NCBI GenBank assembly: GCA_046331265.1
Contig: JAXLRE010000008.1
Coordinates: 27,771 to 91,770 of the forward strand
Source: JAGPDB01 sp046331265
GTDB taxonomy: Bacteria; Actinomycetota; Acidimicrobiia; IMCC26256; JAGPDB01
Length of the DNA: 64,000 nucleotides
Direction of reading: 5' to 3'
The notes beneath the pieces are model-generated. The model worked only from the letters and a program-made list of their open reading frames with translations, was not told where the DNA came from and did not search any database. Shown here piece after piece: positions 55,386 through 63,754 of the stretch (position 1 is its first letter; every line of letters starts with the position of its first letter). A program made the translations under genes and the position numbers.

Positions 55386-55698
55386 GATTGGTGATGTAAA
55401 TGATTATCCGTCTCCTTCCATGAAGAGAGTCGATATTGATGGTTTGCGTTTATGTGTTATGAATGTTGAAAATGACTTTTATGTAATTGATGATCGATGT
55501 TCGCATGCTGATTTTTCACTTTCTGAAGGTGATCTAGACACGAGTGCGAAAGAAGTCGAATGCCCAAAGCACGGCGCAATTTTTGATATTACTTCTGGCG
55601 AGCCAAGAAGTTTACCTGCTACCCAGAATGTGAAGACATATAGAGTTTTAGTTAATGATGGAAAAGTTTTTATAGAAACGGAAGATGAGAATGCTTGA
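55378..55698 (+). CDS. Rieske [2Fe-2S] ferredoxin
   Basis: 106 residues. The Rieske ligands are CSHAD and CPKHGAIFD, spaced normally. It is a soluble, non-heme-oxygenase-type Rieske ferredoxin. Position between sufD and sufC is shared with several other actinobacterial suf operons, suggesting an electron-transfer role in assembly, though this is not proved. It overlaps sufD by 8 bp and the chosen sufC start by 8 bp. Confidence 0.94.
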   Translation: MIEIGDVNDYPSPSMKRVDIDGLRLCVMNVENDFYVIDDRCSHADFSLSEGDLDTSAKEVECPKHGAIFDITSGEPRSLPATQNVKTYRVLVNDGKVFIETEDENA

Positions 55699-56395
55699 GA
55701 TTGTGGATCTGCATGTAAAAGTTGCAGCATCAGATAAAAATATTTTAAATGGTGTTTCTTTGACTGTCTCACCTGGTGAAATTCATGCTTTTATGGGGCC
55801 AAATGGCTCCGGAAAATCAACTATGACTCATGCGATTATGGGTAACGAAAAATATGAAATAACTAAAGGGAAAATCTTATTAGATGGTGTCGATATAACA
55901 AGTATGCCGACCTTTGAAAGAGCTCGTAACGGTTTATTTGCAACAATGCAATATCCTGTTGAGATTCCTGGCGTTAATGTAAATGCAATTCTGTCATCTG
56001 TTTATGGTGATGTGTCAGATGCAATTGAAAATATTTCTAACGAATTAATTTTGGATAAAGATTTTCTAGACCGAGGTGTTAATGACGAGTTTTCTGGGGG
56101 TGAACGAAAGAAAATGGAAACACTCCAGCTTTCTGTTAGCTCTGCTAAATATGCAATTTTAGATGAAATTGATTCAGGCCTAGATGTTGATGCATTAAAA
56201 ATTATTGCGACTAAGGTTATGCAACTTGTTGAATCTCGAAATCTTGGGGTTGTTGCAATAACTCACTATGACCGCTTATTAAATTATTTGAAGCCAACTC
56301 ATGTACATATTTTTGCTGAAGGAAAAATAGTTAAGAGTGGATCTATAGAGTTAGCGAAACAACTCGAAACTTCTGGATACGAAAGTTTCGTCTAA
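55691..56395 (+). CDS. sufC: Fe-S cluster assembly ATPase SufC
   Basis: 234 residues from the ATG at 55691, which lies 6 bases after GGAAG; the ATG at 55685 has no room for a Shine-Dalgarno. Walker A GPNGSGKSTM, Q-loop region ATMQYPVEIPGV, SufC-type signature FSGGERKKMETLQ, Walker B YAILDEIDSGLD and the H-loop ITHYDR are present. It powers the SufBCD scaffold. It converges with the L,D-transpeptidase gene one base away. The usual sufS does not follow. Confidence 0.96.
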   Translation: MLEIVDLHVKVAASDKNILNGVSLTVSPGEIHAFMGPNGSGKSTMTHAIMGNEKYEITKGKILLDGVDITSMPTFERARNGLFATMQYPVEIPGVNVNAILSSVYGDVSDAIENISNELILDKDFLDRGVNDEFSGGERKKMETLQLSVSSAKYAILDEIDSGLDVDALKIIATKVMQLVESRNLGVVAITHYDRLLNYLKPTHVHIFAEGKIVKSGSIELAKQLETSGYESFV

Positions 56396-56396
56396 T

Positions 56397-57386
56397 CTAG
56401 GTAGATGGAACGGGAATAGTTGTAGTAGTTGTTGTAGTCGCTGTTGTTGTCGTAGTTGGAACAGTAGTTGTAGTTGTTGGCTGTGTTGTAACAACAGCTC
56501 CGACTTTATCTGCAATATATGGAACTTCTTTTGAACCATAAACGTAAACAGCATCTCCATTAGAAACAAGACTTGGGAAATATTCCGCAATATACATAGG
56601 AATTCTGGTACATCCGTGACTTGCTGGTTTCGCAGGAACACTAGGGTACCCATGAACAGCAACGCCACCTTTGAAATATACCGGATTATATAAGCGTCCT
56701 AAATCACTTTTTTCCCAGCCTTTATAACGGCGATAAAATGTAAAACGACCCGTTGGTGTGTTTGCAATTGATGAAACTTGTCGTCCTGTTTTTTTCGATA
56801 CGTAGCTGTAATGTTGACCGCTTCCTGTTGAGACAGTTGTAATTAAACGAACTTGATAATTTTCATAAAGAATGCCGACTTGTTTATCTAAATTAACTTC
56901 AAAACGTTTTGATTCGCCCGGATAAACATGTGGTTGATCGTATTGAAATGTATTTAAATTTTGTATTTCGCTATCACCAATGCGTCCAGTAACTGGAAGA
57001 CCTTTTAATTTTTGTAAAGATTGAACTGCATAGTTTGTTTTGCTGTCAAAAATATTGTCTATAGTTCCCGGATCAAATTTAAGATCTGCAAGGCGTTGTT
57101 CATAAAGGGCAACGTTCGGACTATTAGATCCACTACCTAATGTTATACCATTACCTAACAGTGGTAAATTAGCAGCTGCAGGTTGTATTAATGCTTGCGG
57201 TAAGGTTGTTGTTGTAGTTGTTGAAGATGTTGTAGTAGAAGAAGTGGTTGTTATGTTTTTTGGTTTATTTAATGCTTTTGCTTGATCATTATTCCTTAAA
57301 GAAAATCCAACAAAAACTAAAATTGCTAAAACAATTGTTGCGCTAGAACATGCTAAAAACAAACGTGAAGTAATAATTTTATTCAA
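56397..57386 (-). CDS. L,D-transpeptidase with peptidoglycan-binding domain
   Basis: 329 residues: N-terminal membrane anchor or signal, a Thr/Ser-rich linker, a peptidoglycan-binding repeat about 80-140 (YEQRLADLKFDPGTIDNIF, LKGLPVTGRIG), then a YkuD catalytic domain with HGYPSVP and the active-site SHGCTRIP, and a long Thr-rich tail. It forms 3-3 or related crosslinks in peptidoglycan outside the membrane. It lies between sufC and sufU on the minus strand, where sufS might be expected. Confidence 0.92.
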   Translation of the reverse strand: MNKIITSRLFLACSSATIVLAILVFVGFSLRNNDQAKALNKPKNITTTSSTTTSSTTTTTTLPQALIQPAAANLPLLGNGITLGSGSNSPNVALYEQRLADLKFDPGTIDNIFDSKTNYAVQSLQKLKGLPVTGRIGDSEIQNLNTFQYDQPHVYPGESKRFEVNLDKQVGILYENYQVRLITTVSTGSGQHYSYVSKKTGRQVSSIANTPTGRFTFYRRYKGWEKSDLGRLYNPVYFKGGVAVHGYPSVPAKPASHGCTRIPMYIAEYFPSLVSNGDAVYVYGSKEVPYIADKVGAVVTTQPTTTTTVPTTTTTATTTTTTTIPVPST

Positions 57387-57428
57387 TTGATTTCCTAGCC
57401 GAGATGTGCGTGAAAATATTTTAGTACG

Positions 57429-57593
57429 TTATTGGGTTATAAGCTCTCGGTTTGGGTCTTCATTATTTGTGTTGTCTACAGCATTGCGTAGATCTAGCAA
57501 GAAGTCGACTATTTCTGCGCCTGATATCATTTCTCGATTTTTGAATTCATCTAGTTTTGAATCAATAAGGAGCAACAGTGTTGCATTTTCCAT
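57429..57593 (-). CDS. Small hypothetical protein, 54 aa
   Basis: Start chosen at the ATG at 57593 because AAGGAGAG lies 6 bases upstream; a longer frame reaches 57635. The product (MENATLLLLIDSKLDEF, then GAEIVDFLLDLRNAV) is two amphipathic helices, soluble, of unknown function. It lies 42 bp upstream of the L,D-transpeptidase gene, in the same direction. Confidence 0.6.
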   Translation of the reverse strand: MENATLLLLIDSKLDEFKNREMISGAEIVDFLLDLRNAVDNTNNEDPNRELITQ

Positions 57594-57777
57594 GTCGCTC
57601 TCCTTTATATAGTCGGGGTGGGCGTTGTTTCCCATTCTGTACCTTTATGTGTAGTTTGTCGAGACCTTATTTTGAGTTTTTCTTTACCTATATAACGGTT
57701 GTTTCTATATGCTATTCCAACTGGAACGAATATTACGAAATCTAAGTCCCACCTGCAGTTTCTTCCTATTTGTTGCG

Positions 57778-57826
57778 GTGTTGGGTCGAAAAACTATCGA
57801 AAATCGATAGTTTTTCGACCCAACAC
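57778..57826 (-). terminator. 23-bp perfect hairpin (GTTGGGT family)
   Basis: Arms 57778-57800 and 57804-57826 are perfectly complementary with a 3-base loop, the strongest hairpin in the window. Its left arm repeats that of the csaA hairpin (29980-30000) almost base for base. It lies 10 bp downstream of the sufU stop on the minus strand, consistent with a terminator for sufU, although no T tract follows. Confidence 0.72.
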
Positions 57827-57836
57827 GAAAGAGAGG

Positions 57837-58325
57837 TTACTCGGAAGTCGCGATTTTTGCTGCTTTTCCGTCGTTTAAAGCATTTTCAAGAGTATTGAAA
57901 GCTAAAACAGCACATTTAATTCTTACGGGAAATTTAACAACTCCACGTAAGGCATCTAGTTCTCCAAGGTTATTTTCACGGGATTCTTCTTGATCAGAAA
58001 TTTCATTTTCAAGATTTGCCTCATGTATATGCATCATTTCTTTAAAATTTTGTATGATTTCTCGCGCTCTTTGAACTGACTGGCCTTTTATTGCGCTACT
58101 CATCATCGAGGCGCTGGCCATAGAAATTGAACATCCCGAACCTGCAATTTTTACATCCTCAATAATGTCATTGTTTTCAAGTAAATATAAAGTGAGCTCA
58201 TCTCCACAAACAGGATTTTTTCCTTCCGACTTTATAGCCGGGGGAGAATCGAGCTCACCACGATTACGTGGCGACCGATAGTGGTCCAATATTACTTCTC
58301 TATATAAGTCTTCGAGTGAGCCCAT
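57837..58325 (-). CDS. sufU: Fe-S cluster assembly scaffold SufU
   Basis: 162 residues. It begins MGSLEDLYREVILDHYRSPR; the three zinc-ligand cysteines are in NPVCGDELTLYL, GSGCSISMASASMM and RIKCAVLAFNTLE, with the SufU-specific insertion between the second and third. SufU is the zinc-dependent sulfur acceptor for SufS. It is separated from sufBDC by two minus-strand genes, and sufS is not adjacent. Confidence 0.95.
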   Translation of the reverse strand: MGSLEDLYREVILDHYRSPRNRGELDSPPAIKSEGKNPVCGDELTLYLLENNDIIEDVKIAGSGCSISMASASMMSSAIKGQSVQRAREIIQNFKEMMHIHEANLENEISDQEESRENNLGELDALRGVVKFPVRIKCAVLAFNTLENALNDGKAAKIATSE

Positions 58326-58348
58326 AATACAAGTGTAGGATATCTGCC

Positions 58349-60580
58349 ATGATTCATGCCATTACACGTTTTTGTTTCCGTCATCGTATTTTAGTAATCA
58401 GTATTTGGTTCTTTGCCTTAATTGTGTTAACAACCATTTCGGGATTGCTAGGACCTAAATGGTTAGAGCAAGGAACGCTTAAAGGTACTGAATCCACTGC
58501 AGCATTAGAGCTGTTGAGAAAAGAACGACCAGACATAGCGCAACAAGCATCGGCATCAACTGGTCGAATAGTTTTCCAGTCCAAAGACAATATTGTTAAT
58601 CACAAACAAGAAATAAATCAGTTTTTAAATCTTCTAGTTGAAAAGAAAAAAACTACAAAAGTCGTTCAATTTCAAGATCCTTTCTCAGAGTTAGCAAAAG
58701 GACAAATTTCTAACGATGGAAAAATTGCATATACACAAATAACATTTGACAAAAAAGCAAAACTTGATGGCTTAGGTAAAAGCAGTGTTTCATTAGCGAA
58801 AGATCTAAGAAAATCAATTGATGTTGAATTCAGTGGTTACGCATTTCAAGTTGTTGAATTTCCACCAAGTGAAATTATCGGAATAATTGCTGCGATATTC
58901 ATTTTATTAGTAGCTTTTGGTTCTTTAGTGGCAGCAGGATTGCCAATCTTTTCTGCACTAATAGGTATAGGGATCGGATCAGCATTAGTTTCGATATGGG
59001 GACACATAACAGGTGTGCCAAACTTCACTCAACAAGTAGCAGCCATGATTGCTATAGGTGTCGGTATTGACTATGCATTATTCATAGTTACTCGATATCG
59101 CGAAGCTATGAAACGAGGTAACAACCGTGAAGCTTCAGTGATAGAAGCAATGACTACAGCAGGCGCAGCTGTTTTATTTGCTGGTTTAACTGTTGTTATT
59201 TCTTTGTTAGGAATGATTGTTATCAATATCAATTTCATTACAGGTTTAGCTATTGGTACATCAACGGCAGTTTTAGTAATGGTATTAGGTGCTTTAACTT
59301 TGCTTCCAGCATTACTAAATACATGGGTTGGAAAATATATAGACAAATTATCATTACCTCATAAAAAAGAAGTTCCTGAAAAGCCAGTTATTTGGGTTAG
59401 ATGGAGTGAGTTGATTCAAAAGCGAGCATGGTTTGCCTTCTTTGCTGGTGTAATAATTTTAGTGATACTTGCTATACCTGTAACCCAGCTAAGAGTCGGA
59501 ACAAGTGATGATGGAAATTTAAATGAAAAACAAACTGCTAAAAAAGCATATGACATATTAGCCAAAGGTTTTGGGCCTGGATTTAATGGTCCGCTATTCA
59601 CTGTTGTTGATCTACGAAATGCTAAAAACGCCAAAGCTTTATTCGATATTATTCAAAAAACAGAAGCAACCCCTGGTGTTGCGGCCGTCTTTCCATCTTC
59701 TCAGCAGCTGGTAACTCAATCACAACAATTTATTGAGCAATATAAGCAGTTAAGTAAAGAAAAGAAGTTAATCATCCCAATACAGATCGTTCCGACTACT
59801 GCACCCCAAGACGAGGATACAACAAAACTCGTTCACAATTTACGTGAGAATGTTTTTCCTGAAGCTGTAAAAGATAATGGTGCGAAAGTATATCTGTCAG
59901 GTATAGTTCCCGGAAATATAGATTTCGCAGACACGATGTCTAGAAAAGTTCCATACTTTATTGGTGCTGTTCTTATTTTAAGTTTTATTTTGTTGATGAG
60001 TGTATTTAGATCAGTATTGGTTGCGATTAAAGCTGTACTAATGAACTTGTTATCTATTGGTGCTAGTTATGGTGTGATTGTCGCCATATTCCAATGGGGA
60101 TGGATGCGACAGTTATTCGGAGTCGGGGCACCTGGACCAATAGAACCGTGGGCACCTATGATGCTCTTCGCCATAGTGTTTGGTTTATCGATGGACTATG
60201 AAGTATTCCTTCTAAGCAAAATCAAAGAAGAATACGACGATACAAAAGATAATGCTGGAGCCGTTACTCACGGTTTAGCGGCGACAGCTCGTGTTATTAC
60301 TGCGGCTGCATTCATTATGGTTTGTGTTTTCGGTAGCTTTGTCATTGCTGACAACCGAGTATTTAAACTTATGGGACTTGGTCTGTCTGTAGCGGTACTT
60401 CTAGATGCAACAATTGTCCGTATGCTTTTAGTTCCTGCCACAATGGAATTATTGAGGGATCGAAACTGGTGGATTCCTAAGTGGTTAGACAAAATAATTC
60501 CGCAAATACATGTAGAACGTGTTCGGGCACATGAAAATGAATTGGCTAATGCCACTACAGAAGAAAAGGCTACGGTATAA
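58349..60580 (+). CDS. MMPL family RND-type transporter
   Basis: 743 residues with about 11-12 transmembrane helices in two homologous halves, each ending with a proton-relay-type aspartate motif: GIGVGIDYALFIVTRYREAM in the first and VFGLSMDYEVFLLSKI in the second. Actinobacterial MMPL proteins export lipids or small molecules using the proton gradient; the cargo is unknown. No TetR regulator or lipid-biosynthesis genes adjoin it. exoIII follows without a gap. Confidence 0.93.
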   Translation: MIHAITRFCFRHRILVISIWFFALIVLTTISGLLGPKWLEQGTLKGTESTAALELLRKERPDIAQQASASTGRIVFQSKDNIVNHKQEINQFLNLLVEKKKTTKVVQFQDPFSELAKGQISNDGKIAYTQITFDKKAKLDGLGKSSVSLAKDLRKSIDVEFSGYAFQVVEFPPSEIIGIIAAIFILLVAFGSLVAAGLPIFSALIGIGIGSALVSIWGHITGVPNFTQQVAAMIAIGVGIDYALFIVTRYREAMKRGNNREASVIEAMTTAGAAVLFAGLTVVISLLGMIVININFITGLAIGTSTAVLVMVLGALTLLPALLNTWVGKYIDKLSLPHKKEVPEKPVIWVRWSELIQKRAWFAFFAGVIILVILAIPVTQLRVGTSDDGNLNEKQTAKKAYDILAKGFGPGFNGPLFTVVDLRNAKNAKALFDIIQKTEATPGVAAVFPSSQQLVTQSQQFIEQYKQLSKEKKLIIPIQIVPTTAPQDEDTTKLVHNLRENVFPEAVKDNGAKVYLSGIVPGNIDFADTMSRKVPYFIGAVLILSFILLMSVFRSVLVAIKAVLMNLLSIGASYGVIVAIFQWGWMRQLFGVGAPGPIEPWAPMMLFAIVFGLSMDYEVFLLSKIKEEYDDTKDNAGAVTHGLAATARVITAAAFIMVCVFGSFVIADNRVFKLMGLGLSVAVLLDATIVRMLLVPATMELLRDRNWWIPKWLDKIIPQIHVERVRAHENELANATTEEKATV

Positions 60581-61375
60581 ATGAAACTTTTTTCCTGGAA
60601 TGTAAATGGAATAAGAGCAGTCCTTAATAAAGGATTATTCATGCCATTCGTTGAAAAATATGATCCTGATGTTTTGTGTTTGCAAGAAACAAAAGCTCAG
60701 AGAGATCAAGTTGAAATCGATTTGAAAGATTATTTTGAATACTGGAACTCTGCACAAAAAAAGGGTTATAGCGGTACAGCTATTTTCACAAAAAAAGAAC
60801 CAATTAGCGTTATTAACGATTTTCCGAGTTCGATTATTAAAAAATATGATTTAAAAGATAATTACGGTGATACGAACTCAGAGGGAAGGGTCCTTACCTT
60901 AGAGTTTAAAGATTACTTTGTATCGACTGTTTATACTCCTAATTCTAAAAGTGATTTAACACGTTTAAGTCTTCGTGAACTTTACTGGGATGTTGCGTAC
61001 CTCGAATATATGATTGAATTAGAGAAGAAAAAACCTGTGTTGTTTTGTGGAGATTTAAATGTTGCACATCAAGAAATTGATCTTGCACAACCTAAACAAA
61101 ACCGAGGCAAACATGGATTCACTGATCAAGAGCGTGAAGGTTTTAATAAAATCTTAGAAGCAGGTTTCATAGATTCTTTCAGACATTTTTATCCAGAAAC
61201 AACTGGCATGTATTCTTGGTGGTCGAACTTCGCTAAATCTCGCGAACGAAATGTAGGATGGCGTATCGACTATTGGCTTGTCAGCAAATCGCTAAAAAAC
61301 AAGATAGCTAACCCTGAGATTCATATGGATGTAATGGGTTCAGATCATTGTCCTATCTCGATTGAACTGAAATAG
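60581..61375 (+). CDS. xth: Exodeoxyribonuclease III
   Basis: 264 residues. It is an AP-endonuclease-family fold: KLFSWNVNGIRAVL, VLCLQETKAQ with the metal glutamate, FCGDLNVAHQEIDL with catalytic Asp and Asn, and the C-terminal GSDHCPISIEL. It repairs abasic sites and trims 3' ends. The ATG follows the MMPL stop directly, so the two share a transcript. Confidence 0.96.
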   Translation: MKLFSWNVNGIRAVLNKGLFMPFVEKYDPDVLCLQETKAQRDQVEIDLKDYFEYWNSAQKKGYSGTAIFTKKEPISVINDFPSSIIKKYDLKDNYGDTNSEGRVLTLEFKDYFVSTVYTPNSKSDLTRLSLRELYWDVAYLEYMIELEKKKPVLFCGDLNVAHQEIDLAQPKQNRGKHGFTDQEREGFNKILEAGFIDSFRHFYPETTGMYSWWSNFAKSRERNVGWRIDYWLVSKSLKNKIANPEIHMDVMGSDHCPISIELK

Positions 61376-61385
61376 GACTTCGGGG

Positions 61386-61414
61386 TTGTAAAAAATATAT
61401 AAATCGTCTAATAT
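61386..61414 (+). promoter_or_regulatory. his operon promoter
   Basis: TTGTAA at 61386-61391, 17 bases, then TAATAT at 61409-61414. Start-point rules put transcription at about 61421-61422, which is the A of the hisL ATG, so the leader mRNA is probably leaderless. Inference from consensus only. Confidence 0.6.
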
Positions 61415-61421
61415 GTTTCTA

Positions 61422-61481
61422 ATGATTAATTCATCTGCTTTTGTTCATTCTCATCACCACCATATTTTGGCGGGTGCTTGA
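61422..61481 (+). CDS. hisL: his operon leader peptide
   Basis: A 19-codon ORF, MINSSAFVHSHHHHILAGA, containing five His codons within six positions. It lies between a promoter and a terminator upstream of hisD. The run of His codons is the classic sensor of an attenuation leader: a ribosome short of charged tRNA-His would stall there. An in-frame ATG at 61413 would add three residues, but lies within the -10 box. Confidence 0.88.
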   Translation: MINSSAFVHSHHHHILAGA

Positions 61482-61535
61482 GTCTGCATGAGTTAATCTC
61501 ATCGTAGTGTGCCCGCCTTTAAGGCGGGTTTTTTT
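61469..61535 (+). terminator. his attenuator (terminator and alternative antiterminator)
   Basis: Terminator: CCCGCC (61512-61517), loop TTTAA, GGCGGG (61523-61528), then seven Ts (61529-61535), the best intrinsic terminator in the window. Antiterminator: the same CCCGCC can pair instead with GGCGGG at 61469-61474, inside the last codons of hisL. A ribosome that completes hisL covers 61469-61474, so the terminator forms; a ribosome stalled on the His codons leaves it free, so transcription continues into hisD. Confidence 0.85.
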
Positions 61536-61569
61536 ATTTCCCGCAAATTTTTTAGAAGTTAGAGGGAAA

Positions 61570-62871
61570 ATGGAAACAATAAATTCAACAAATCAAAATA
61601 TCGATCTGATTAAATTACTTAAACGTGAGCAAAATGATGTTACAAGTATCGTTAGTGAGATATTGCAAAACGTTAAGCAAAACGGAGATCAAGCTGTTGT
61701 GCAATATTCATCAAAGTTTGATGGTGTAGATAGTAATTCAGTACGCACAATGAAGAGAACTGAGCTTGAAAGTTATGTCTCGATGGTCAAAACAAGCTTA
61801 ACTAAAAGCCAGATAGACGCAATCGATACTGCATATCGAAATGTAACTTGGTTTGCAGAAAAATCTATTCCTAAAAATTGGATAGAAACTGGAATAGATG
61901 GACAAAGAGCCGGTGAGCAGTTTACTCCTTTAAATCGTGTTGCTTGTTATGTACCTCAAGGTTCGTTCCCTTTAATCTCTACAGTTATACACACTTGTGC
62001 AATTGCACAAACATGTGGCGTAAAAGAAATTGTTATTGTGACTTCTCCATCGAAGGAAGATCTAAATCCAGCTTTTGCTTACGCAGCATATATCTCAGGA
62101 GTTACAGAAATTATTTTTGCTGGAGGGGCTCAAGGTATTGGAGCAGTTGCTTATGGTACTGAAACAATAAACAATGTTGATTTTATATGCGGACCCGGTA
62201 ATGCCTATGTTGCCGAAGCGAAACGTCAAGTATTCGGCGAAGTCGGTATAGACATGATTGCGGGACCATCAGAAGTATTTATCATTGCAGACAAAACAGC
62301 ACTGCCTTATAACATTGCATGTGATTTATTGGCTCAAGCAGAGCATGGTTCAGGTTTCGAACGATCAGTATTACTAACAGATAGTGCAGAGCTAATAAAT
62401 AAAGTAAAAAAAGAGCTTGAAGATCTAAAACCCCGAATAAAAAACAATCCTGGTTTCGAAAAGGTTTGGGAAAATAACATATTTCTCATCCTTACTGCCG
62501 ATGTAAGACAGGCTATGGAAATTTCTAATTCATATGGACCAGAACACTTAGAGCTTCAAGTAAATAATGCCCAAGACCTTTTAAATCAAATTACCAGTGC
62601 TGGAGCAGTATTTATTGGTAACTATTCAGCTGAACCTCTGGGGGATTTCGTTATTGGGCCAAGCCATGTTTTACCAACAAATTCAACTGCACGATTTTCA
62701 TCGGGTCTTTCATCGGGTTCATTTTTTAAACGAACTTCAATTCTCGAAATTGATTCCCAAACTTATAGCAAACTTTGTGATTTTTCAAAAGAATTTGCAG
62801 ATATGGAAGGACTAACTGCTCATGGCATTAGTTCAATCTCTAGAAAGGACACAAATGTCTCAACTAAATAA
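61570..62871 (+). CDS. hisD: Histidinol dehydrogenase
   Basis: 433 residues from the ATG at 61570, preceded by AGAGGG; a longer frame starting at 61507 runs through the attenuator and is rejected. Family motifs: YVPQGSFPLISTVIHTCA, FICGPGNAYVAEAKR, IAGPSEVFIIAD, LLAQAEHGSGFERSVLL with zinc ligands, and GDFVIGPSHVLPT and LTAHGISSISRK at the end. It makes histidine from histidinol with two NAD. First structural gene of the attenuated his operon. Confidence 0.97.
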   Translation: METINSTNQNIDLIKLLKREQNDVTSIVSEILQNVKQNGDQAVVQYSSKFDGVDSNSVRTMKRTELESYVSMVKTSLTKSQIDAIDTAYRNVTWFAEKSIPKNWIETGIDGQRAGEQFTPLNRVACYVPQGSFPLISTVIHTCAIAQTCGVKEIVIVTSPSKEDLNPAFAYAAYISGVTEIIFAGGAQGIGAVAYGTETINNVDFICGPGNAYVAEAKRQVFGEVGIDMIAGPSEVFIIADKTALPYNIACDLLAQAEHGSGFERSVLLTDSAELINKVKKELEDLKPRIKNNPGFEKVWENNIFLILTADVRQAMEISNSYGPEHLELQVNNAQDLLNQITSAGAVFIGNYSAEPLGDFVIGPSHVLPTNSTARFSSGLSSGSFFKRTSILEIDSQTYSKLCDFSKEFADMEGLTAHGISSISRKDTNVSTK

Positions 62872-63754
62872 TAATGACACGACTCTACGCATTGCTTTGC
62901 CGAAAAAAGGACGTATAGCTGACGAGCTAGGACCTCTATTTAAAGAAGCAGGCTACGATTGGTCGATATCTGAAACTGACCGGACACTTTTTGCAAAACT
63001 ATCTAACAATATTGAAGCAATGTTTGTTAGAACAAAAGATGTTGCAACAGTAGTCGCAGATGGAGTTGTTGATATTGGTATAACAGGTACAGACATTGTT
63101 GAAGAATCGCAAAGTAATGTTCAGCTTATTGAAAAACTTCCTATATTTAGTTGCAGGTTAGTTTTAGCAGCACAATCACAATGGAGAGATGACTATTTGA
63201 ATACTGTTCCTAAAAAAATACGTATTGCAACATCATTCCCAAATCTTGCAAACCAATGGGGTAGAGAAAAAGGCATAGAAATAGATGTAGTACCTTTGTC
63301 TGGTTCGGTTGAAATTGCACCGAAACTTTCAATAGCGGACGCAATTATAGATTTAACTCAATCAGGTGCAACATTAAGGTCTAATGGATTAGTAGAAGTC
63401 GAGACAATTAAAGATGTTGGGGCATGTGTTATTGCTTCACCGGAGATTGATCTCAACCAAGATAATGAAAAATCAAACGAAGCAAAAATATTCTGTGAAG
63501 TTCTTACCTCTGTAATAAATGCTCGTGGTAAGCGCTATTTAATGATGAACGTTCCTAAAGAAGTACTAGAAGAAGTTAAAGAAATAGTGCCAGGTATGTC
63601 ATCGCCAACAGTCATTGACTTATATGGAAAAGATGACATAGTAGCAATACATACTGTTATCGAAGCAAAGTATTTGAATTCAACAATTGCTAAATTGCGT
63701 AATTTAGGAGTACAAGCGATTCTGGTTTCACACATTGAGAGGTTAATTCCATGA
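62855..63754 (+). CDS. hisG: ATP phosphoribosyltransferase (long form)
   Basis: 299 residues from the ATG at 62855, with AGAAAGGA just upstream; the ATG at 62822 lies deeper in hisD and lacks a site. RIALPKKGRIADELGPLF starts the catalytic fold, DIGITGTDIVEE and DAIIDLTQSGATLRSNGL (PRPP loop) follow, and a C-terminal ~75-residue ACT-like regulatory domain (TVIDLYGKDDIVAIHTV) makes it the long, histidine-inhibited form. First step of histidine synthesis. It overlaps hisD by 17 bp and hisC by 4 bp. Confidence 0.96.
   Translation: MSQLNNNDTTLRIALPKKGRIADELGPLFKEAGYDWSISETDRTLFAKLSNNIEAMFVRTKDVATVVADGVVDIGITGTDIVEESQSNVQLIEKLPIFSCRLVLAAQSQWRDDYLNTVPKKIRIATSFPNLANQWGREKGIEIDVVPLSGSVEIAPKLSIADAIIDLTQSGATLRSNGLVEVETIKDVGACVIASPEIDLNQDNEKSNEAKIFCEVLTSVINARGKRYLMMNVPKEVLEEVKEIVPGMSSPTVIDLYGKDDIVAIHTVIEAKYLNSTIAKLRNLGVQAILVSHIERLIP

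Noticed and set aside
57609..57775. Minus-strand open frame of about 55 codons (RWDLDFVIFVPVGIAYRNN and onward) ending just before the Shine-Dalgarno of the 54-aa gene
   Set aside because: No ATG, GTG or TTG opens it and it begins inside the 57778 hairpin; probably chance openness, though a broken small gene is possible.
61507..61569. N-terminal extension of hisD from a GTG at 61507
   Set aside because: It would be translated through the terminator hairpin and T tract; the ATG at 61570 has a proper Shine-Dalgarno and matches family length.
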